A stretch of DNA of 64,000 nt from the NCBI GenBank assembly GCA_900609035.2, contig UXAT02000001.1, forward strand, positions 124,001-188,000, written 5' to 3'. This DNA comes from Candidatus Defluviicoccus seviourii. GTDB lineage: Bacteria > Pseudomonadota > Alphaproteobacteria > Rhodospirillales > Defluviicoccaceae. Numbering within the stretch: the first letter of the stretch is position 1; each line of letters starts with the position of its first letter. A program made the translations under genes and the position numbers. The notes below the pieces were generated by a model. The model did no database searches. It was not told where the DNA came from and was given only the letters and a program-made list of their open reading frames with translations. Positions 40,044-49,741 of this stretch are shown here, piece by piece.

Positions 40044-40820
40044 ATGACGAAGACCGAGGAAGCACCGCCCGCGCAACCGCAGCCGGCGATCGCGGCAATG
40101 CCCCACCGTTTGCCGATCCGCCTCAGCGCCCGGCTCCGTGCCTACTTTCTCGCTGGTGTCCTGGTCGTAGCCCCGATCTCGATTACCTTTTACCTCGCCT
40201 GGCTGCTTATCAGCTTTGTTGATAACCGCATTACGCCGCTGATCCCCGCCCGCTTTAATCCGGAAACGTATCTGCCGTTCGCGATTCCGGGCGTAGGGCT
40301 GATCATTGGCGTTATCTTCCTCACGCTGGTCGGCATGCTCACCGCCGGCTTCTTTGGCCGCCTCTTCATGCGCGCATCGGAAGCGGTCATGGTGCGCACG
40401 CCGTTCCTGCGCGGCATCTACGGGGCGGTCAAACAGATCGTCGAGACCGTACTCGCACAGCAATCGGCGGCCTTTCGCGAGGCCGTCCTGATCGAGTACC
40501 CGCGCCGCGGCATCTGGGCGATCGGCTTTCTCACCGGCCGCACCGAGGGCGAGGTCCAGGACAAGACCAAGGAGGACGTTCTCAACGTCTTTCTGCCGAC
40601 AACGCCGAACCCGACGTCGGGCTTTCTGTTGTTCGTCCCGCGCGCCGAAGTCGTACCGCTCACGATGTCGGTCGAAGGGGCGTTGAAGATGGTTATTTCC
40701 GGCGGAATCCTGACGCCGCCGGTGGTTGACGATGCATCCTCCGTTGACGACGCCTCTGTCGAGCCTTCGAAGCGGCTGCCGTCGCTGGCACGCGAAGCGG
40801 CTCACCCGGAACGGATGTAA
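40044..40820 (+). CDS. DUF502 family integral membrane protein
   Basis: 258 residues from ATG 40044. Two membrane helices: AYFLAGVLVVAPISITFYLA (about 33-55) and PGVGLIIGVIFLTLVGMLTA (about 80-102). A soluble domain with RTPFLRGIYGAVKQIVETVL and LNVFLPTTPNPTSGFLLFVP, the DUF502 signature, follows. Function unknown. It is commonly beside recG in alphaproteobacteria; here the two converge with a 19-nt overlap. Confidence 0.88.
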   Translation: MTKTEEAPPAQPQPAIAAMPHRLPIRLSARLRAYFLAGVLVVAPISITFYLAWLLISFVDNRITPLIPARFNPETYLPFAIPGVGLIIGVIFLTLVGMLTAGFFGRLFMRASEAVMVRTPFLRGIYGAVKQIVETVLAQQSAAFREAVLIEYPRRGIWAIGFLTGRTEGEVQDKTKEDVLNVFLPTTPNPTSGFLLFVPRAEVVPLTMSVEGALKMVISGGILTPPVVDDASSVDDASVEPSKRLPSLAREAAHPERM

Positions 40821-42886
40821 CGCACCGCCGCGTCGCGCTCGAACAGGTAGAGGAGCGTCTTCAGGGCTTGACCACGCGGGCTCTCAAGCATCGGATCGCG
40901 CTCCAGGATCAGCCTTGCGTCGTCGCGGGCCGCCGCTAAGAGATCGGCGTGAAGATCGAGATCGGCGAGGCGGAAGGCAGGCAGGCCGCTCTGCCGGACG
41001 CCCAAGACCTCGCCGGCACCGCGCAGGCGCAGGTCCTCCTCGGCAATGCGAAAGCCATCGTCGCTGTCGCGAATCACCACCAGGCGCGCCTGTGCGGCCT
41101 CCGTCAGGGGCCCAGCGTAAAGGAGGAGGCAGGTCGAGCGCTCGGCACCACGGCCGATGCGGCCGCGCAACTGGTGTAACTGGGCGAGGCCGAAGCGTTC
41201 CGCATGCTCGATGACCATCACCGTCGCCGCCGGCACATCGACACCGACCTCGATCACCGTCGTCGCGACGAGAAGGTCAATCGCCCCGGCGATGAAGGCC
41301 TCCATCACCGTGTCCCGGGCGTCGCCTTTCATCCGGCCGTGCAGCACGCCGACGCGCACGCCCATTCGCTCGCGTAGCATGGCTGCCCGCTCTTCTGCCG
41401 CCGCGACATCGAGCGCCTCGGACTCCTCGACCAGAGGACATACCCAGTACGCTCGCGCGCCGGCGGCAAGCCTGCGGCCCAAGGCCGCAATCACGTCGTC
41501 CAGGCGATCGAGCGGAACAATGCGCGTGTCGATCGGCTGCCGGCCGGGCGGCTTCTCGGTCAGCCGCGAGACATCAAGGTCGCCATAGATCATCAGCGTC
41601 AACGTGCGCGGGATCGGCGTCGCGGTCATCAACAAGACATGGGTGCTGCTTCCCTTGGCGGTGAGCGCGAGGCGCTGATGCACGCCGAAACGGTGCTGTT
41701 CGTCGATAACGGCGAGGACGAGATCCTTGAAGCCGACCGCGTCTTGCACGAGCGCGTGGGTGCCGACCACGATCGCGATTTCGCCGTCGGCAAGAGCCTG
41801 CAACAGCTGGCTGCGTTCGCGCGCCGCCATCCGCCCGGTCAGGAGTGCGACCTTGACGCCGGCGGCCGCCGCGATCCGTTCGATCGTCTTCCAGTGCTGG
41901 CGGGCGAGAACCTCCGTTGGTGCCAAGAGCGCCGATTGGCTGCCGGCCTCGGCGACCGCGAGCATTGCCAGCACGGCGACAACGGTCTTGCCGCTACCGA
42001 CATCGCCCTGCAGCAGCCGCAACATGCGCTTGCCCGAGGCGAGGTCGCCCTCGATTTCGGCCACTGCCGCGCGCTGGGCCGCAGTCAGTTGGAACCCGAG
42101 TGCCGAGAGTGCCTTGGCGGCCAAGTGGCCCGGCACGTGAATCGTGCGCCCGGCACGGACGCGCAGATGATGGCGCATCAGCGCCAGCGCCAGCTGATTC
42201 GCCAGCAGTTCGTCGTAGGCGAGGCGGGAGCGGGCAGGGGTAACGGCGAGCTCCTCGCCCGCATCCGCCGGTGCGTGCGCCGCAACGAGCGCCTGCCGCC
42301 AAGCCGGCCAGCCCTGGCGCGCACGAAATGCGGCATCGAGCCACTCCTCCAGATCGGGTGCCCGCGCCACCGCCTCACGAATCACCCGCGCAAGCGCCCG
42401 GCCGCTGACGCCGGCCGTTAAGGGATAGACCGGCTCGATCGCCGGCAGCCGATCGCGCGCCTCCGGAGTGACAACGAAGTCCGGATGAACCATTTGCAGG
42501 CCACTGCCATAGCGTTCAAGGACGCCGCTGACGATTCGCGCCGCGCCCACCGGCAACAGCTGCTCCAGTGTTTCGGTGCGCGCCCGGAAGTAGACGAGAT
42601 CAAGCTGGCCGGTTTCGTCGCTGCAGCGGACCCGATGCGGCTGACGCCCATGGCCGGCCGGCGCAACGTGCTGGCGGACCGTAACAGTGAGCGTAGCGAT
42701 GACGCCGGCGCGGGCCGTTGCAAGCGAAGGGCTGTAGCGCCGATCGATGACGCCCGTCGGCAGGTGCCACAGGCCATCAATGACGCGCGTCCAGCCAAGC
42801 CGCGCCAGCGCGCCGGCGGTCCGTTGGCCTACTCCGGGAAGGCTGGTCAGCGATGCGAACAGGGGGTAGAGGATGCGCGGCCGCAA
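40802..42886 (-). CDS. recG: ATP-dependent DNA helicase RecG
   Basis: 694 residues. Remodels stalled forks and branched DNA. N-terminal wedge/OB domain (about 1-240, with PGVGQRTAGALARLG and DLVYFRARTETLEQLL). Helicase motifs: I GDVGSGKTVVA, II DEQH, III LLMTATPIPRT, V VATTVIEVGVDVP, VI QLRGRIGRG. C-terminal TRG-like region AEEDLRLRGAGEVLGVRQSG. Divergent from sdhE across 71 nt that must hold both promoters. Confidence 0.97.
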   Translation of the reverse strand: MRPRILYPLFASLTSLPGVGQRTAGALARLGWTRVIDGLWHLPTGVIDRRYSPSLATARAGVIATLTVTVRQHVAPAGHGRQPHRVRCSDETGQLDLVYFRARTETLEQLLPVGAARIVSGVLERYGSGLQMVHPDFVVTPEARDRLPAIEPVYPLTAGVSGRALARVIREAVARAPDLEEWLDAAFRARQGWPAWRQALVAAHAPADAGEELAVTPARSRLAYDELLANQLALALMRHHLRVRAGRTIHVPGHLAAKALSALGFQLTAAQRAAVAEIEGDLASGKRMLRLLQGDVGSGKTVVAVLAMLAVAEAGSQSALLAPTEVLARQHWKTIERIAAAAGVKVALLTGRMAARERSQLLQALADGEIAIVVGTHALVQDAVGFKDLVLAVIDEQHRFGVHQRLALTAKGSSTHVLLMTATPIPRTLTLMIYGDLDVSRLTEKPPGRQPIDTRIVPLDRLDDVIAALGRRLAAGARAYWVCPLVEESEALDVAAAEERAAMLRERMGVRVGVLHGRMKGDARDTVMEAFIAGAIDLLVATTVIEVGVDVPAATVMVIEHAERFGLAQLHQLRGRIGRGAERSTCLLLYAGPLTEAAQARLVVIRDSDDGFRIAEEDLRLRGAGEVLGVRQSGLPAFRLADLDLHADLLAAARDDARLILERDPMLESPRGQALKTLLYLFERDAAVRYIRSG

Positions 42887-42957
42887 CGAGGCACCAGAGG
42901 CTGAAGGAACGGGCGTCCGATCTTATATCGGCTATCGGCGAGCGAGGAGCAGAGACC

Positions 42958-43230
42958 ATGACCATGCCGAGTCCCAGCGAAGCGCGACGGAAGCGCCTGT
43001 TCTTCCGCTGTCATCACACCGGAATGAAGGAGAACGACGTCCTCATCGGCGGGTTCGCCGAGCGGCATATGGCCGACTTGAGCGATGACGATGTCTGCTG
43101 GTTTGAAGATTTCCTGATGAATAACAACGACATCGACATCTACAACTGGATGCTCGGCAACAAGCCGTTGCCACCGGAGTTGGAGCACCCGGTGATGCGG
43201 CTGCTGATGCGCTCGGTTGGCGCGAGCTGA
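42958..43230 (+). CDS. sdhE: FAD assembly factor SdhE
   Basis: 90 residues. Helps attach FAD covalently to the succinate dehydrogenase flavoprotein. RKRLFFRCHHTGMKENDVLI covers the conserved motif region, with G-x-x-E as GMKE in place of the usual RGxxE, then FEDFLMNNNDIDIYNWMLGN. GAGGAG lies about 9 nt before ATG 42958. Only 3 nt separate it from mfd, so the two are probably co-transcribed. Confidence 0.9.
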   Translation: MTMPSPSEARRKRLFFRCHHTGMKENDVLIGGFAERHMADLSDDDVCWFEDFLMNNNDIDIYNWMLGNKPLPPELEHPVMRLLMRSVGAS

Positions 43231-43233
43231 ACC

Positions 43234-46200
43234 TTGCTCTCATTTGCGGATCATTTTCGGCGGCCCGGGCGGATCGCGCTTTTTGGCACGCCACAGGGCT
43301 ACGATGGCGCCGTGCTGGCGCAGATCGCGCGCGTCGTTGCGGTGCCAGTCGTCTTTATCGCCGGCGATGAGATGCGGCTTGGGCCCCTGCACGACGCGCT
43401 CGCCTTCTTCGATCCCGCGCTCGAGGTCTTGAGCTTTCCCGCCTGGGACTGCATCCCCTACGATCGCGTTTCGCCGCGGGCCGATATTGTCGGCCGCCGC
43501 CTGGAAACGCTGCTGCACTTGCAGGATGCGGAGACGAGCAACAGGCCGGCGGTCGTCTTGACCAGTGCCGCTGCGGTCATCCAGCGCTTGCCTCCTCGCG
43601 GCGCGCTTGCCGCTGCGGTCCTCACGCTCAAGGAGGGCAGCCGCTGTGATCCGGCTGTGCTCGCAGGCCACCTCAGCCGGCATGGCTACGCACGGGCTGA
43701 AACGGTTGCGGAACGCGGCGATTTCGCCGTCCGCGGCGGCATCATCGATCTGTTTCCACCCGGCACCAGCGAACCGCTGCGGCTCGATTTTTTTGGCGAT
43801 GAGATCGAGACGATCCGCCTGTTCGATCCCGCAACCCAGCGCACGACCGGGCGCTGTCCATCGTGCACGATCAAGCCGGTGTGCGAGGTTTTTCTCGATG
43901 ACGCATCGATCGCGCGCTTCCGTTCCGCTTATCGGGCGCTGTTCGGTGCCGTCACCAGCGATGACCTCCTCTATGCGGCGGTTTCCGAGGGCCGGCGCCA
44001 CCCGGGCATGGAGCATTGGCTGCCCCTGTTTCACGGTACGCTGGAGACACTGTTCGATTCCCTGGGCCAGGCGGTGATCGTCCTCGACGATCAGGTGGAT
44101 GCCGTTCTCGAAGGCCGTCTCGATCTGATCGCCGAGCACTACGCCACCCGCAAGAGCCTTGAGGGCGGCCGCTTCGCCGACGTCGCCGAAACCTACCGGC
44201 CGGTGCCGCCGGAGCGGATGTATCTGGATGCGGCGAGCTGGGCCGCGAACCTGGGGCGCTATCCGGTCGCAGCACTCTCGCCCTTCGCGGCGGCAGACGA
44301 CGGAGCGGACGCCGGCGGGCGGCCTGGGCTCGACTTTGCCGTCTCCCGCAGCCACCCGGACATCAACATTTTCAATGCGGTCCTGGAACAGGTCGGCGAG
44401 CAGCAGGCGGCTGGCCGGCGGGTGCTGATCGCGGCCATGTCACGCGGCTCGCGCGACCGGCTCGCGAGCGTGCTCAAGGAGCATGGTCTCGCCGGCGCCA
44501 GGGTCGTCGAGACATGGGCGGAGGCGGCGGCGCTGCCCGCGGCTACGGTCGCCTTGGCCGTCCTCCCGGTCGATCAGGGCTTCATTGCGCACGACCTGTG
44601 CGTGATCGCGGAGCCGGACATCCTCGGTGAGCGGATGGTACGGCGCGGCGGCCGACGCCGGCCGGAGAATTTCCTCAAGGAGGCCTCGGCGCTCAGCTCC
44701 GGTGACCTCGTCGTCCACATCGACCACGGCATCGGCCGCTACGAGGGGCTGGAGACCATCTCGGTCGATGCGGCGCCGCATGACTGCCTGCGCATCATCT
44801 ACGCTGGCGGCGACAAGCTTTACCTACCGGTCGAGAATATCGACCTTATCACCCGCTATGGAGGCGAGAGTGAGGACGTTACGCTCGACAAGCTCGGTGG
44901 TGCCGGTTGGCAGGCCCGCAAGGCGCGGCTCAAGTCCCGCATCCAAGCCATCGCGCACGAGCTGATCTCCGTCGCCGCCGCGCGGGCCGTGCGGGAAGCA
45001 CCGATGCTGATGCCGCCTGACGGCGCGTTTGATGAGTTTTGCGCCCGCTTCCCCTATACCGAGACCGACGATCAGGCCCGCGCGATCGGAGACGTGCTGA
45101 ACGATCTCGCGCGCGGTAAGCCGGCCGACCGGCTGATCTGCGGCGATGTCGGCTTCGGCAAGACCGAGGTGGCGATCCGTGCCGCGTTCGTCACCGCGCT
45201 TGAAGGCAAGCAGGTGGCCGTGATCGTCCCCACAACGCTGTTGTCACGCCAGCATTACCGGACCTTCGCCGGTCGTTTCGCAGGCCTGCCCGTGAGAGTG
45301 GCGGAGCTCTCGCGGCTCGTCACGGCGAAGGAGGCAGAAGCCGCCAAGCGCGGGCTGCGTGAGGGCACCGTCGATATCATCATCGGCACCCACGCGCTCC
45401 TGGCCAAGGATGTCGGCTTCCGCGATCTCGGCCTCGTCATCATCGATGAGGAGCAGCACTTTGGTGTCACCCACAAGGAGCGCCTGAAGCGGCTGAAAAG
45501 CGACGTTCACGTGTTGACGCTCACCGCGACGCCGATCCCGCGGACGCTGCAATTGGCGCTCACCGGCGTGCGCGAGATGAGCCTGATCGCGACCCCGCCG
45601 GTCGATCGCCTGGCCGTCCGCACGTTCGTTGCCGACTTCGATCCCGTCGTCATCCGCGAGGCGATCCTGCGCGAGCGCAATCGCGGCGGCCAAACCTTCT
45701 ACGTCTCGCCGCGGATCGAGTTCCTGGATGACATCACGAAAATCCTCTCCGAACTGGTGCCCGAGGTCAAAGTCGTCACCGCGCATGGCCGCATGCCCGC
45801 GCGTGAGCTCGAACGCGCCGTTGGCGCCTTCTACGAGGGCCGTTACGACGTCTTGCTGTCGACCAACATCATCGAGTCCGGACTCGATCTGCCGGCGGTT
45901 AATACGATCATCATCCATCGGGCCGACATGTTCGGCCTAGCGCAGCTCTACCAGTTGCGGGGGCGCGTCGGCCGCGGGAAGATGCGGGCCTACGCCTATC
46001 TGACCCTGCCGCCTCGGCACAAGCTCACGCCCTCGGGACAGAAACGGCTCTCAACCATGCAGTCCCTCGACGCGTTGGGTGCCGGCTTTACACTTGCGAG
46101 CCACGATCTCGACCAGCGCGGCGCCGGCAACCTGTTGGGTGATGAGCAATCCGGCCACATTCGCGAGGTCGGCATCGAGCTCTACCAGCAGATGCTCGAG

Positions 46201-46704
46201 GAAGCCGTGGCAGAGGCGAAGGGTGGCGACCAGCAGATCAAGATCGATCATTGGAGCCCGCAGCTGGCGCTGGGCTTGAGCGTGCTGATCCCCGAGGGCT
46301 ATGTGCCCGACCTGGGCGTTCGCTTAGGCCTCTATCGCCGGCTGGCGGAGATGACGACGACGGAAGAACTTGACGGTTTTGCGGCCGAACTGGTCGACCG
46401 CTTCGGTTCGATGCCGGATGCGGTCAAGAACCTTCTGGACGTCGTCGCGGTCAAGCAGTTGTGCCGCCGGGCCGGCATCGAAAAGGTCGAGGCGGGGCCG
46501 AAGGGGGCGGTGATCTCCTTCCGCGATGGCCGCTTGAGCCGGCCGGACAATCTCGTCCGCTTCATCACTGCGCACGCGCGGGTGTGCAAGCTGCGGCCCG
46601 ATCAGAAACTCGTCTATCGCCGTCCGCTGGCGACGCCGGCCGAGCGCTTGGCCGGTGTCCGCCGATTCGTCGCCGAGCTGGCCAAAGCCGGCATCAGCAG
46701 TTGA
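43234..46704 (+). CDS. mfd: Transcription-repair coupling factor Mfd
   Basis: 1156 residues, the normal length. UvrB-like N-terminal part (about 1-330, with SFPAWDCIPYDRVSP and GDFAVRGGIIDLFPPGTSEP), RNA-polymerase-interacting domain (about 480-560, GDLVVHIDHGIGRYEGLE), RecG-like translocase with GDVGFGKTEVAIRAAF, DEEQHFGVTHKE, TLTATPIPRTLQLA and STNIIESGLDLPAVNT, and the C-terminal TRCF domain. Strips stalled RNA polymerase and recruits UvrA. TTG start at 43234, 3 nt after sdhE; no ATG is near the expected N-terminus. Confidence 0.96.
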   Translation: MLSFADHFRRPGRIALFGTPQGYDGAVLAQIARVVAVPVVFIAGDEMRLGPLHDALAFFDPALEVLSFPAWDCIPYDRVSPRADIVGRRLETLLHLQDAETSNRPAVVLTSAAAVIQRLPPRGALAAAVLTLKEGSRCDPAVLAGHLSRHGYARAETVAERGDFAVRGGIIDLFPPGTSEPLRLDFFGDEIETIRLFDPATQRTTGRCPSCTIKPVCEVFLDDASIARFRSAYRALFGAVTSDDLLYAAVSEGRRHPGMEHWLPLFHGTLETLFDSLGQAVIVLDDQVDAVLEGRLDLIAEHYATRKSLEGGRFADVAETYRPVPPERMYLDAASWAANLGRYPVAALSPFAAADDGADAGGRPGLDFAVSRSHPDINIFNAVLEQVGEQQAAGRRVLIAAMSRGSRDRLASVLKEHGLAGARVVETWAEAAALPAATVALAVLPVDQGFIAHDLCVIAEPDILGERMVRRGGRRRPENFLKEASALSSGDLVVHIDHGIGRYEGLETISVDAAPHDCLRIIYAGGDKLYLPVENIDLITRYGGESEDVTLDKLGGAGWQARKARLKSRIQAIAHELISVAAARAVREAPMLMPPDGAFDEFCARFPYTETDDQARAIGDVLNDLARGKPADRLICGDVGFGKTEVAIRAAFVTALEGKQVAVIVPTTLLSRQHYRTFAGRFAGLPVRVAELSRLVTAKEAEAAKRGLREGTVDIIIGTHALLAKDVGFRDLGLVIIDEEQHFGVTHKERLKRLKSDVHVLTLTATPIPRTLQLALTGVREMSLIATPPVDRLAVRTFVADFDPVVIREAILRERNRGGQTFYVSPRIEFLDDITKILSELVPEVKVVTAHGRMPARELERAVGAFYEGRYDVLLSTNIIESGLDLPAVNTIIIHRADMFGLAQLYQLRGRVGRGKMRAYAYLTLPPRHKLTPSGQKRLSTMQSLDALGAGFTLASHDLDQRGAGNLLGDEQSGHIREVGIELYQQMLEEAVAEAKGGDQQIKIDHWSPQLALGLSVLIPEGYVPDLGVRLGLYRRLAEMTTTEELDGFAAELVDRFGSMPDAVKNLLDVVAVKQLCRRAGIEKVEAGPKGAVISFRDGRLSRPDNLVRFITAHARVCKLRPDQKLVYRRPLATPAERLAGVRRFVAELAKAGISS

Positions 46705-46713
46705 GTACGGGGG

Positions 46714-47817
46714 TCAGGAAATCCGGCTCAAGACGTCCTCGGCGATCGCGAGCGAGGAGGTCAACCCCGGCGACTCGATACCGTAAAGGTTGATCAGGCC
46801 GTCGACCCCGTGCGCTTCCCGGCCCTGGATCAGGAAGTCCTTCGGCTGCTCGGTCGGCGACTGCAGCTTCGGCCGCACACCGGCGTAGTCCGGCTGCAAG
46901 GCGCCGTCCTTCAATCCCGGCCAATAGAGGCGGATAGCGGCGTAGAAGCGATCGGCGCGGGTGCCGTCAACATCGTAGCTGATCGAAGGCACCCATTCGA
47001 CATCGGGGCCGAAGCGGCCGCGGCCGGCGAGGTCGCGCGTGTAGTGCAGGCCGATGCTGGCCTGGTCCGGCACCGGATACACGAGGCGCACGAACGGCGG
47101 CTTGCCCTGCAGCGAGAAATAGTTGCCCTTGGCGAAGTAGAGCGGCGGAATGCTTCGTTTCGGGATGCCCATGATCACGCGTGCCACCTCTTGCGCGCCC
47201 AAGCCGGCGGCATTGATGACGACGCGGGCCGAAAGCCGCATCGGTTCGCGACCGCCGACGTCGAGCGTGATGCCGGCGCTTTCCACCCGGCCGCCGGTGA
47301 CCGGTGACAAGAACGCAAAGGAGGCGCCGTTCGCTTCCGCTTCGCCCTTGAGGCTCAACAGGTAGCCGTGGCTATCGAAAATGCCGGTTGAGGGCGAGAT
47401 CAGCGCCGCCAGGCATTCAAGCGCGGGTTCGAGATCCTTCGCCTCCGCGGCCGTGAGCCAGCGGATATCCTCGACCCCATTCGCGAGCGCCTTCTGCTTG
47501 ATCCCCTTCAGCATCTCGACTTCGCGGGCATCGGTCGCAACAACCAGCTTGCCGACCCGCTGATGCTCGATGCCGTGCTCTTGCAAGTACGTGTAGAGCA
47601 TGTCGCGCCCCTTGCGGCACAGAACCGCCTTGAGGCTGCCCTTGGGGTAGTAAAGGCTCGCATGGATGACTTCGGAGTTGCGCGAGCTGGTTCCCGTGCC
47701 GATCGCCTCGGCCGCTTCCAGTACGACAACCTCTCGGCCGGCCAGGCTGAGAGCACGGGCGATGGCGAGGCCGACAACCCCCGCACCGATGACGACGCAT
47801 TCGCAAGTTTCGCTCAT
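46714..47817 (-). CDS. FAD-dependent oxidoreductase (DAO family, L-2-hydroxyglutarate oxidase-like)
   Basis: 367 residues. FAD Rossmann motif VVIGAGVVGLAIARALSLAG (about 8-27) then VVVLEA, and the DAO-family substrate domain with SRNSEVIHASLYYPKGSLKA, GKLVVAT, NAAGLGAQEVARVI, and C-terminal GIESPGLTSSLAIAEDVL. The SRNSEVIHAGIYY-like segment is characteristic of LhgO/L-2-hydroxyglutarate dehydrogenases, which oxidise L-2-hydroxyglutarate to 2-oxoglutarate, but other hydroxyacid or amino-acid substrates are possible. Convergent with mfd (9 nt apart); the 207 nt upstream separate it from the VWA gene. Confidence 0.88.
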   Translation of the reverse strand: MSETCECVVIGAGVVGLAIARALSLAGREVVVLEAAEAIGTGTSSRNSEVIHASLYYPKGSLKAVLCRKGRDMLYTYLQEHGIEHQRVGKLVVATDAREVEMLKGIKQKALANGVEDIRWLTAAEAKDLEPALECLAALISPSTGIFDSHGYLLSLKGEAEANGASFAFLSPVTGGRVESAGITLDVGGREPMRLSARVVINAAGLGAQEVARVIMGIPKRSIPPLYFAKGNYFSLQGKPPFVRLVYPVPDQASIGLHYTRDLAGRGRFGPDVEWVPSISYDVDGTRADRFYAAIRLYWPGLKDGALQPDYAGVRPKLQSPTEQPKDFLIQGREAHGVDGLINLYGIESPGLTSSLAIAEDVLSRIS

Positions 47818-48024
47818 GGCGGCCTTATTTCCGGGCGCTGGCGTCCGCTGTCAAGGGACCTCGCGCGGGCAGGGTTGGGCGGGGAGGAGCTGATCGCTTG
47901 CCGGTGGTTGCGACAGTCGAAGGGATAGCAGCGCCTGTCCCTGTGCAAAACGGCTCTACCCATACTATCTTCGCGTTAACAGAGGGTAGCGCGCTCGGCT
48001 GCAGCTCTCGCGGAATCTCAACGG

Positions 48025-48738
48025 ATGGCTGAAAAGAACCCAGGCCTGCCGGCAGCGCTCTCAACCGAGCGCGAAATCAGTGACTTCCTGGCGCAGGTGG
48101 CGCAGGTGGCCGCCGCACCGGCGGGAGCCACCCGCGGACGGCTCATCTTTGCGCTCGATGCGACCGCGAGCCGGCAGCCGACCTGGGATCGGGCCGCCGC
48201 GCTGCAGGGCGAGATGTTCTTGGCCGCCGCGTCGCTGGGCGGGCTTGAAATCCAGCCATGCTTCTATCGCGGCTTCGGTGAGTTCAAGGCCGGGCCGTGG
48301 TTCCGCGAATCGGATGCGCTCTTGCGCCTGATGAGCACCGTCACCTGCCGCGCCGGCCATACCCAGATCGCCAAGGTCCTGCAGCACACGATCAACGTGA
48401 CGCGGCAACACCGCGTGGCGGCGCTCGTGTTCGTCGGTGACTGCTGCGAGGAGGATGTCGACGGATTGTGCGCGCTCGCGGGCGAACTTGGCCTCCTTGG
48501 CACCCGCGCGTTCGTCTTTCACGAAGGCTCCAACGCGGTGGCCGCCTCTGCGATGCGGGAAATTGCGCGGCTCGCCAACGGCGTTTATTGCCGCTTCGAT
48601 AGCGGCAGCGCGGACGCGCTCCGGGACCTGTTGCGCGCTGTGGCCGCCTATGCCGCCGGTGGCCTGCCCGCCTTGCAAGCCATGCAATCTCAGAGCGAGC
48701 ATGTTAAACTGATTGCTCGTCAATTGCTCGGCCACTAG
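48025..48738 (+). CDS. VWA-like domain protein
   Basis: 237 residues, soluble. VWA-type Rossmann fold with MIDAS-like start LIFALDATASRQPTWDRAAA (DATAS in place of the common DxSxS), then AGHTQIAKVLQHTINVTRQH and AALVFVGDCCEEDVDGLCAL. Probable metal-dependent protein interaction role; no partner ATPase is adjacent. It is followed by a large palindrome and the DnaJ-domain gene. No strong ribosome site is seen ahead of ATG 48025, although homology and start agree. Confidence 0.8.
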   Translation: MAEKNPGLPAALSTEREISDFLAQVAQVAAAPAGATRGRLIFALDATASRQPTWDRAAALQGEMFLAAASLGGLEIQPCFYRGFGEFKAGPWFRESDALLRLMSTVTCRAGHTQIAKVLQHTINVTRQHRVAALVFVGDCCEEDVDGLCALAGELGLLGTRAFVFHEGSNAVAASAMREIARLANGVYCRFDSGSADALRDLLRAVAAYAAGGLPALQAMQSQSEHVKLIARQLLGH

Positions 48739-48803
48739 CGCAGCGACCCAATCGGGCGATTCACGCCCGAGGAAGGTTGTCGCTGCACAACATAGTTAAT
48801 CGC

Positions 48804-48852
48804 GTGCACTTTCGGCACAAACAGGATGTACGCTCTGTTTGTGCCAGTGCAC
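48804..48852. repeat. Long imperfect palindrome between the VWA and DnaJ genes
   Basis: The arms GTGCACT...GGCACAAACAG (48804-48824) and CTGTTTGTGCCAGTGCAC (48835-48852) pair over 18 bp with only a 3-nt bulge and a 10-nt loop. It ends 18 nt before the GTG of the DnaJ gene. No T-run follows, so a simple terminator is unlikely. An RNA hairpin controlling the next gene, a dimeric protein site or an interspersed repeat unit are all possible. Confidence 0.75.
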
Positions 48853-48870
48853 TAGCGCGGACCGCAAAGC

Positions 48871-49614
48871 GTGCTCACTTCGCTGGCGTTGGGTGTTGTC
48901 CTCCTGATCGGCCTTGTCCTGCTCGGGCGCTGGTTCGTCACTGCCGACCCGAAGCTGCTCGTCAAGCTGGGCAAGGGGCTGGCGGTGGCAGCAATTGCCG
49001 TCGTGGCCGTGGTTTTGATCGCGACCGGCCGCTTCGGGATTGTCTTGACCGCAGCCATGCTGGGCCTGCCGCTCATCGTGCGCTTCTTTCGCACAAGCGG
49101 GTTCGGGCAGGGGCCATGGCAGGCCGGCCCGGCGGCGCCGGGTGGCAGCCCGCGCGTCTCCAGCATCCGGACGCGCTTTCTCGCCATGACACTCGATCAT
49201 GCGAGTGGGGATCTTGATGGGAGCGTCATTGCAGGCACGTTTGCCGGCCGGCTCCTCAAGCAACTCACGCTTGCCGAACTGATGATGCTGATGGGCGAAT
49301 GGCAGACCGCCGATCCCTCTTCCTGCCAGGTCCTGGAAACCTACCTCGATCGCATGCATCCCGGCTGGCGGACGACGGCTGCGGGCGGCAAGTCAGGCGG
49401 ACGGACGGGCGAGGGGGTAGGGGCTCCCCGGACTGCCGCAACCATGACGCGCGAGGAAGCGTTACGCGTTCTAGGGCTTGCGCCGGGCGCCACAAGCGAG
49501 GATATTCGAGCGGCCCATCATCGTTTGATTGCGCTCCTCCATCCGGACAGGGGAGGCTCGTCGTTCCTGGCCGCGCAAGTGAACTTGGCGCGCGACCTGC
49601 TGCTAAATCGATGA
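48871..49614 (+). CDS. Membrane-anchored DnaJ-domain protein
   Basis: 247 residues. N-terminal hydrophobic segments (about 3-20, SLALGVVLLIGLVLLGRWFV, and 36-65) place it in the inner membrane. A linker with LTLAELMMLMGEWQ follows, and a C-terminal J domain (about 192-247) has LRVLGLAPGATSEDIRAAHH and the catalytic HPD in LLHPDRGG. It should stimulate DnaK ATPase at the membrane, like TIM14/DjlA-type proteins of alphaproteobacteria. GTG start with no obvious ribosome site, 18 nt after a strong hairpin. Confidence 0.85.
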   Translation: MLTSLALGVVLLIGLVLLGRWFVTADPKLLVKLGKGLAVAAIAVVAVVLIATGRFGIVLTAAMLGLPLIVRFFRTSGFGQGPWQAGPAAPGGSPRVSSIRTRFLAMTLDHASGDLDGSVIAGTFAGRLLKQLTLAELMMLMGEWQTADPSSCQVLETYLDRMHPGWRTTAAGGKSGGRTGEGVGAPRTAATMTREEALRVLGLAPGATSEDIRAAHHRLIALLHPDRGGSSFLAAQVNLARDLLLNR

Positions 49615-49741
49615 CCCCGATTTCGTGATCGATTCGTTCCCGGCGACGAAGCTGGCGGGTTGCCGCGCTCGTGCCGCCCTGGCAAACAAGCATCCCCACC
49701 ACAACCCATTCCATGGCATCCCCGAGACCGAGAGGTGAGTA

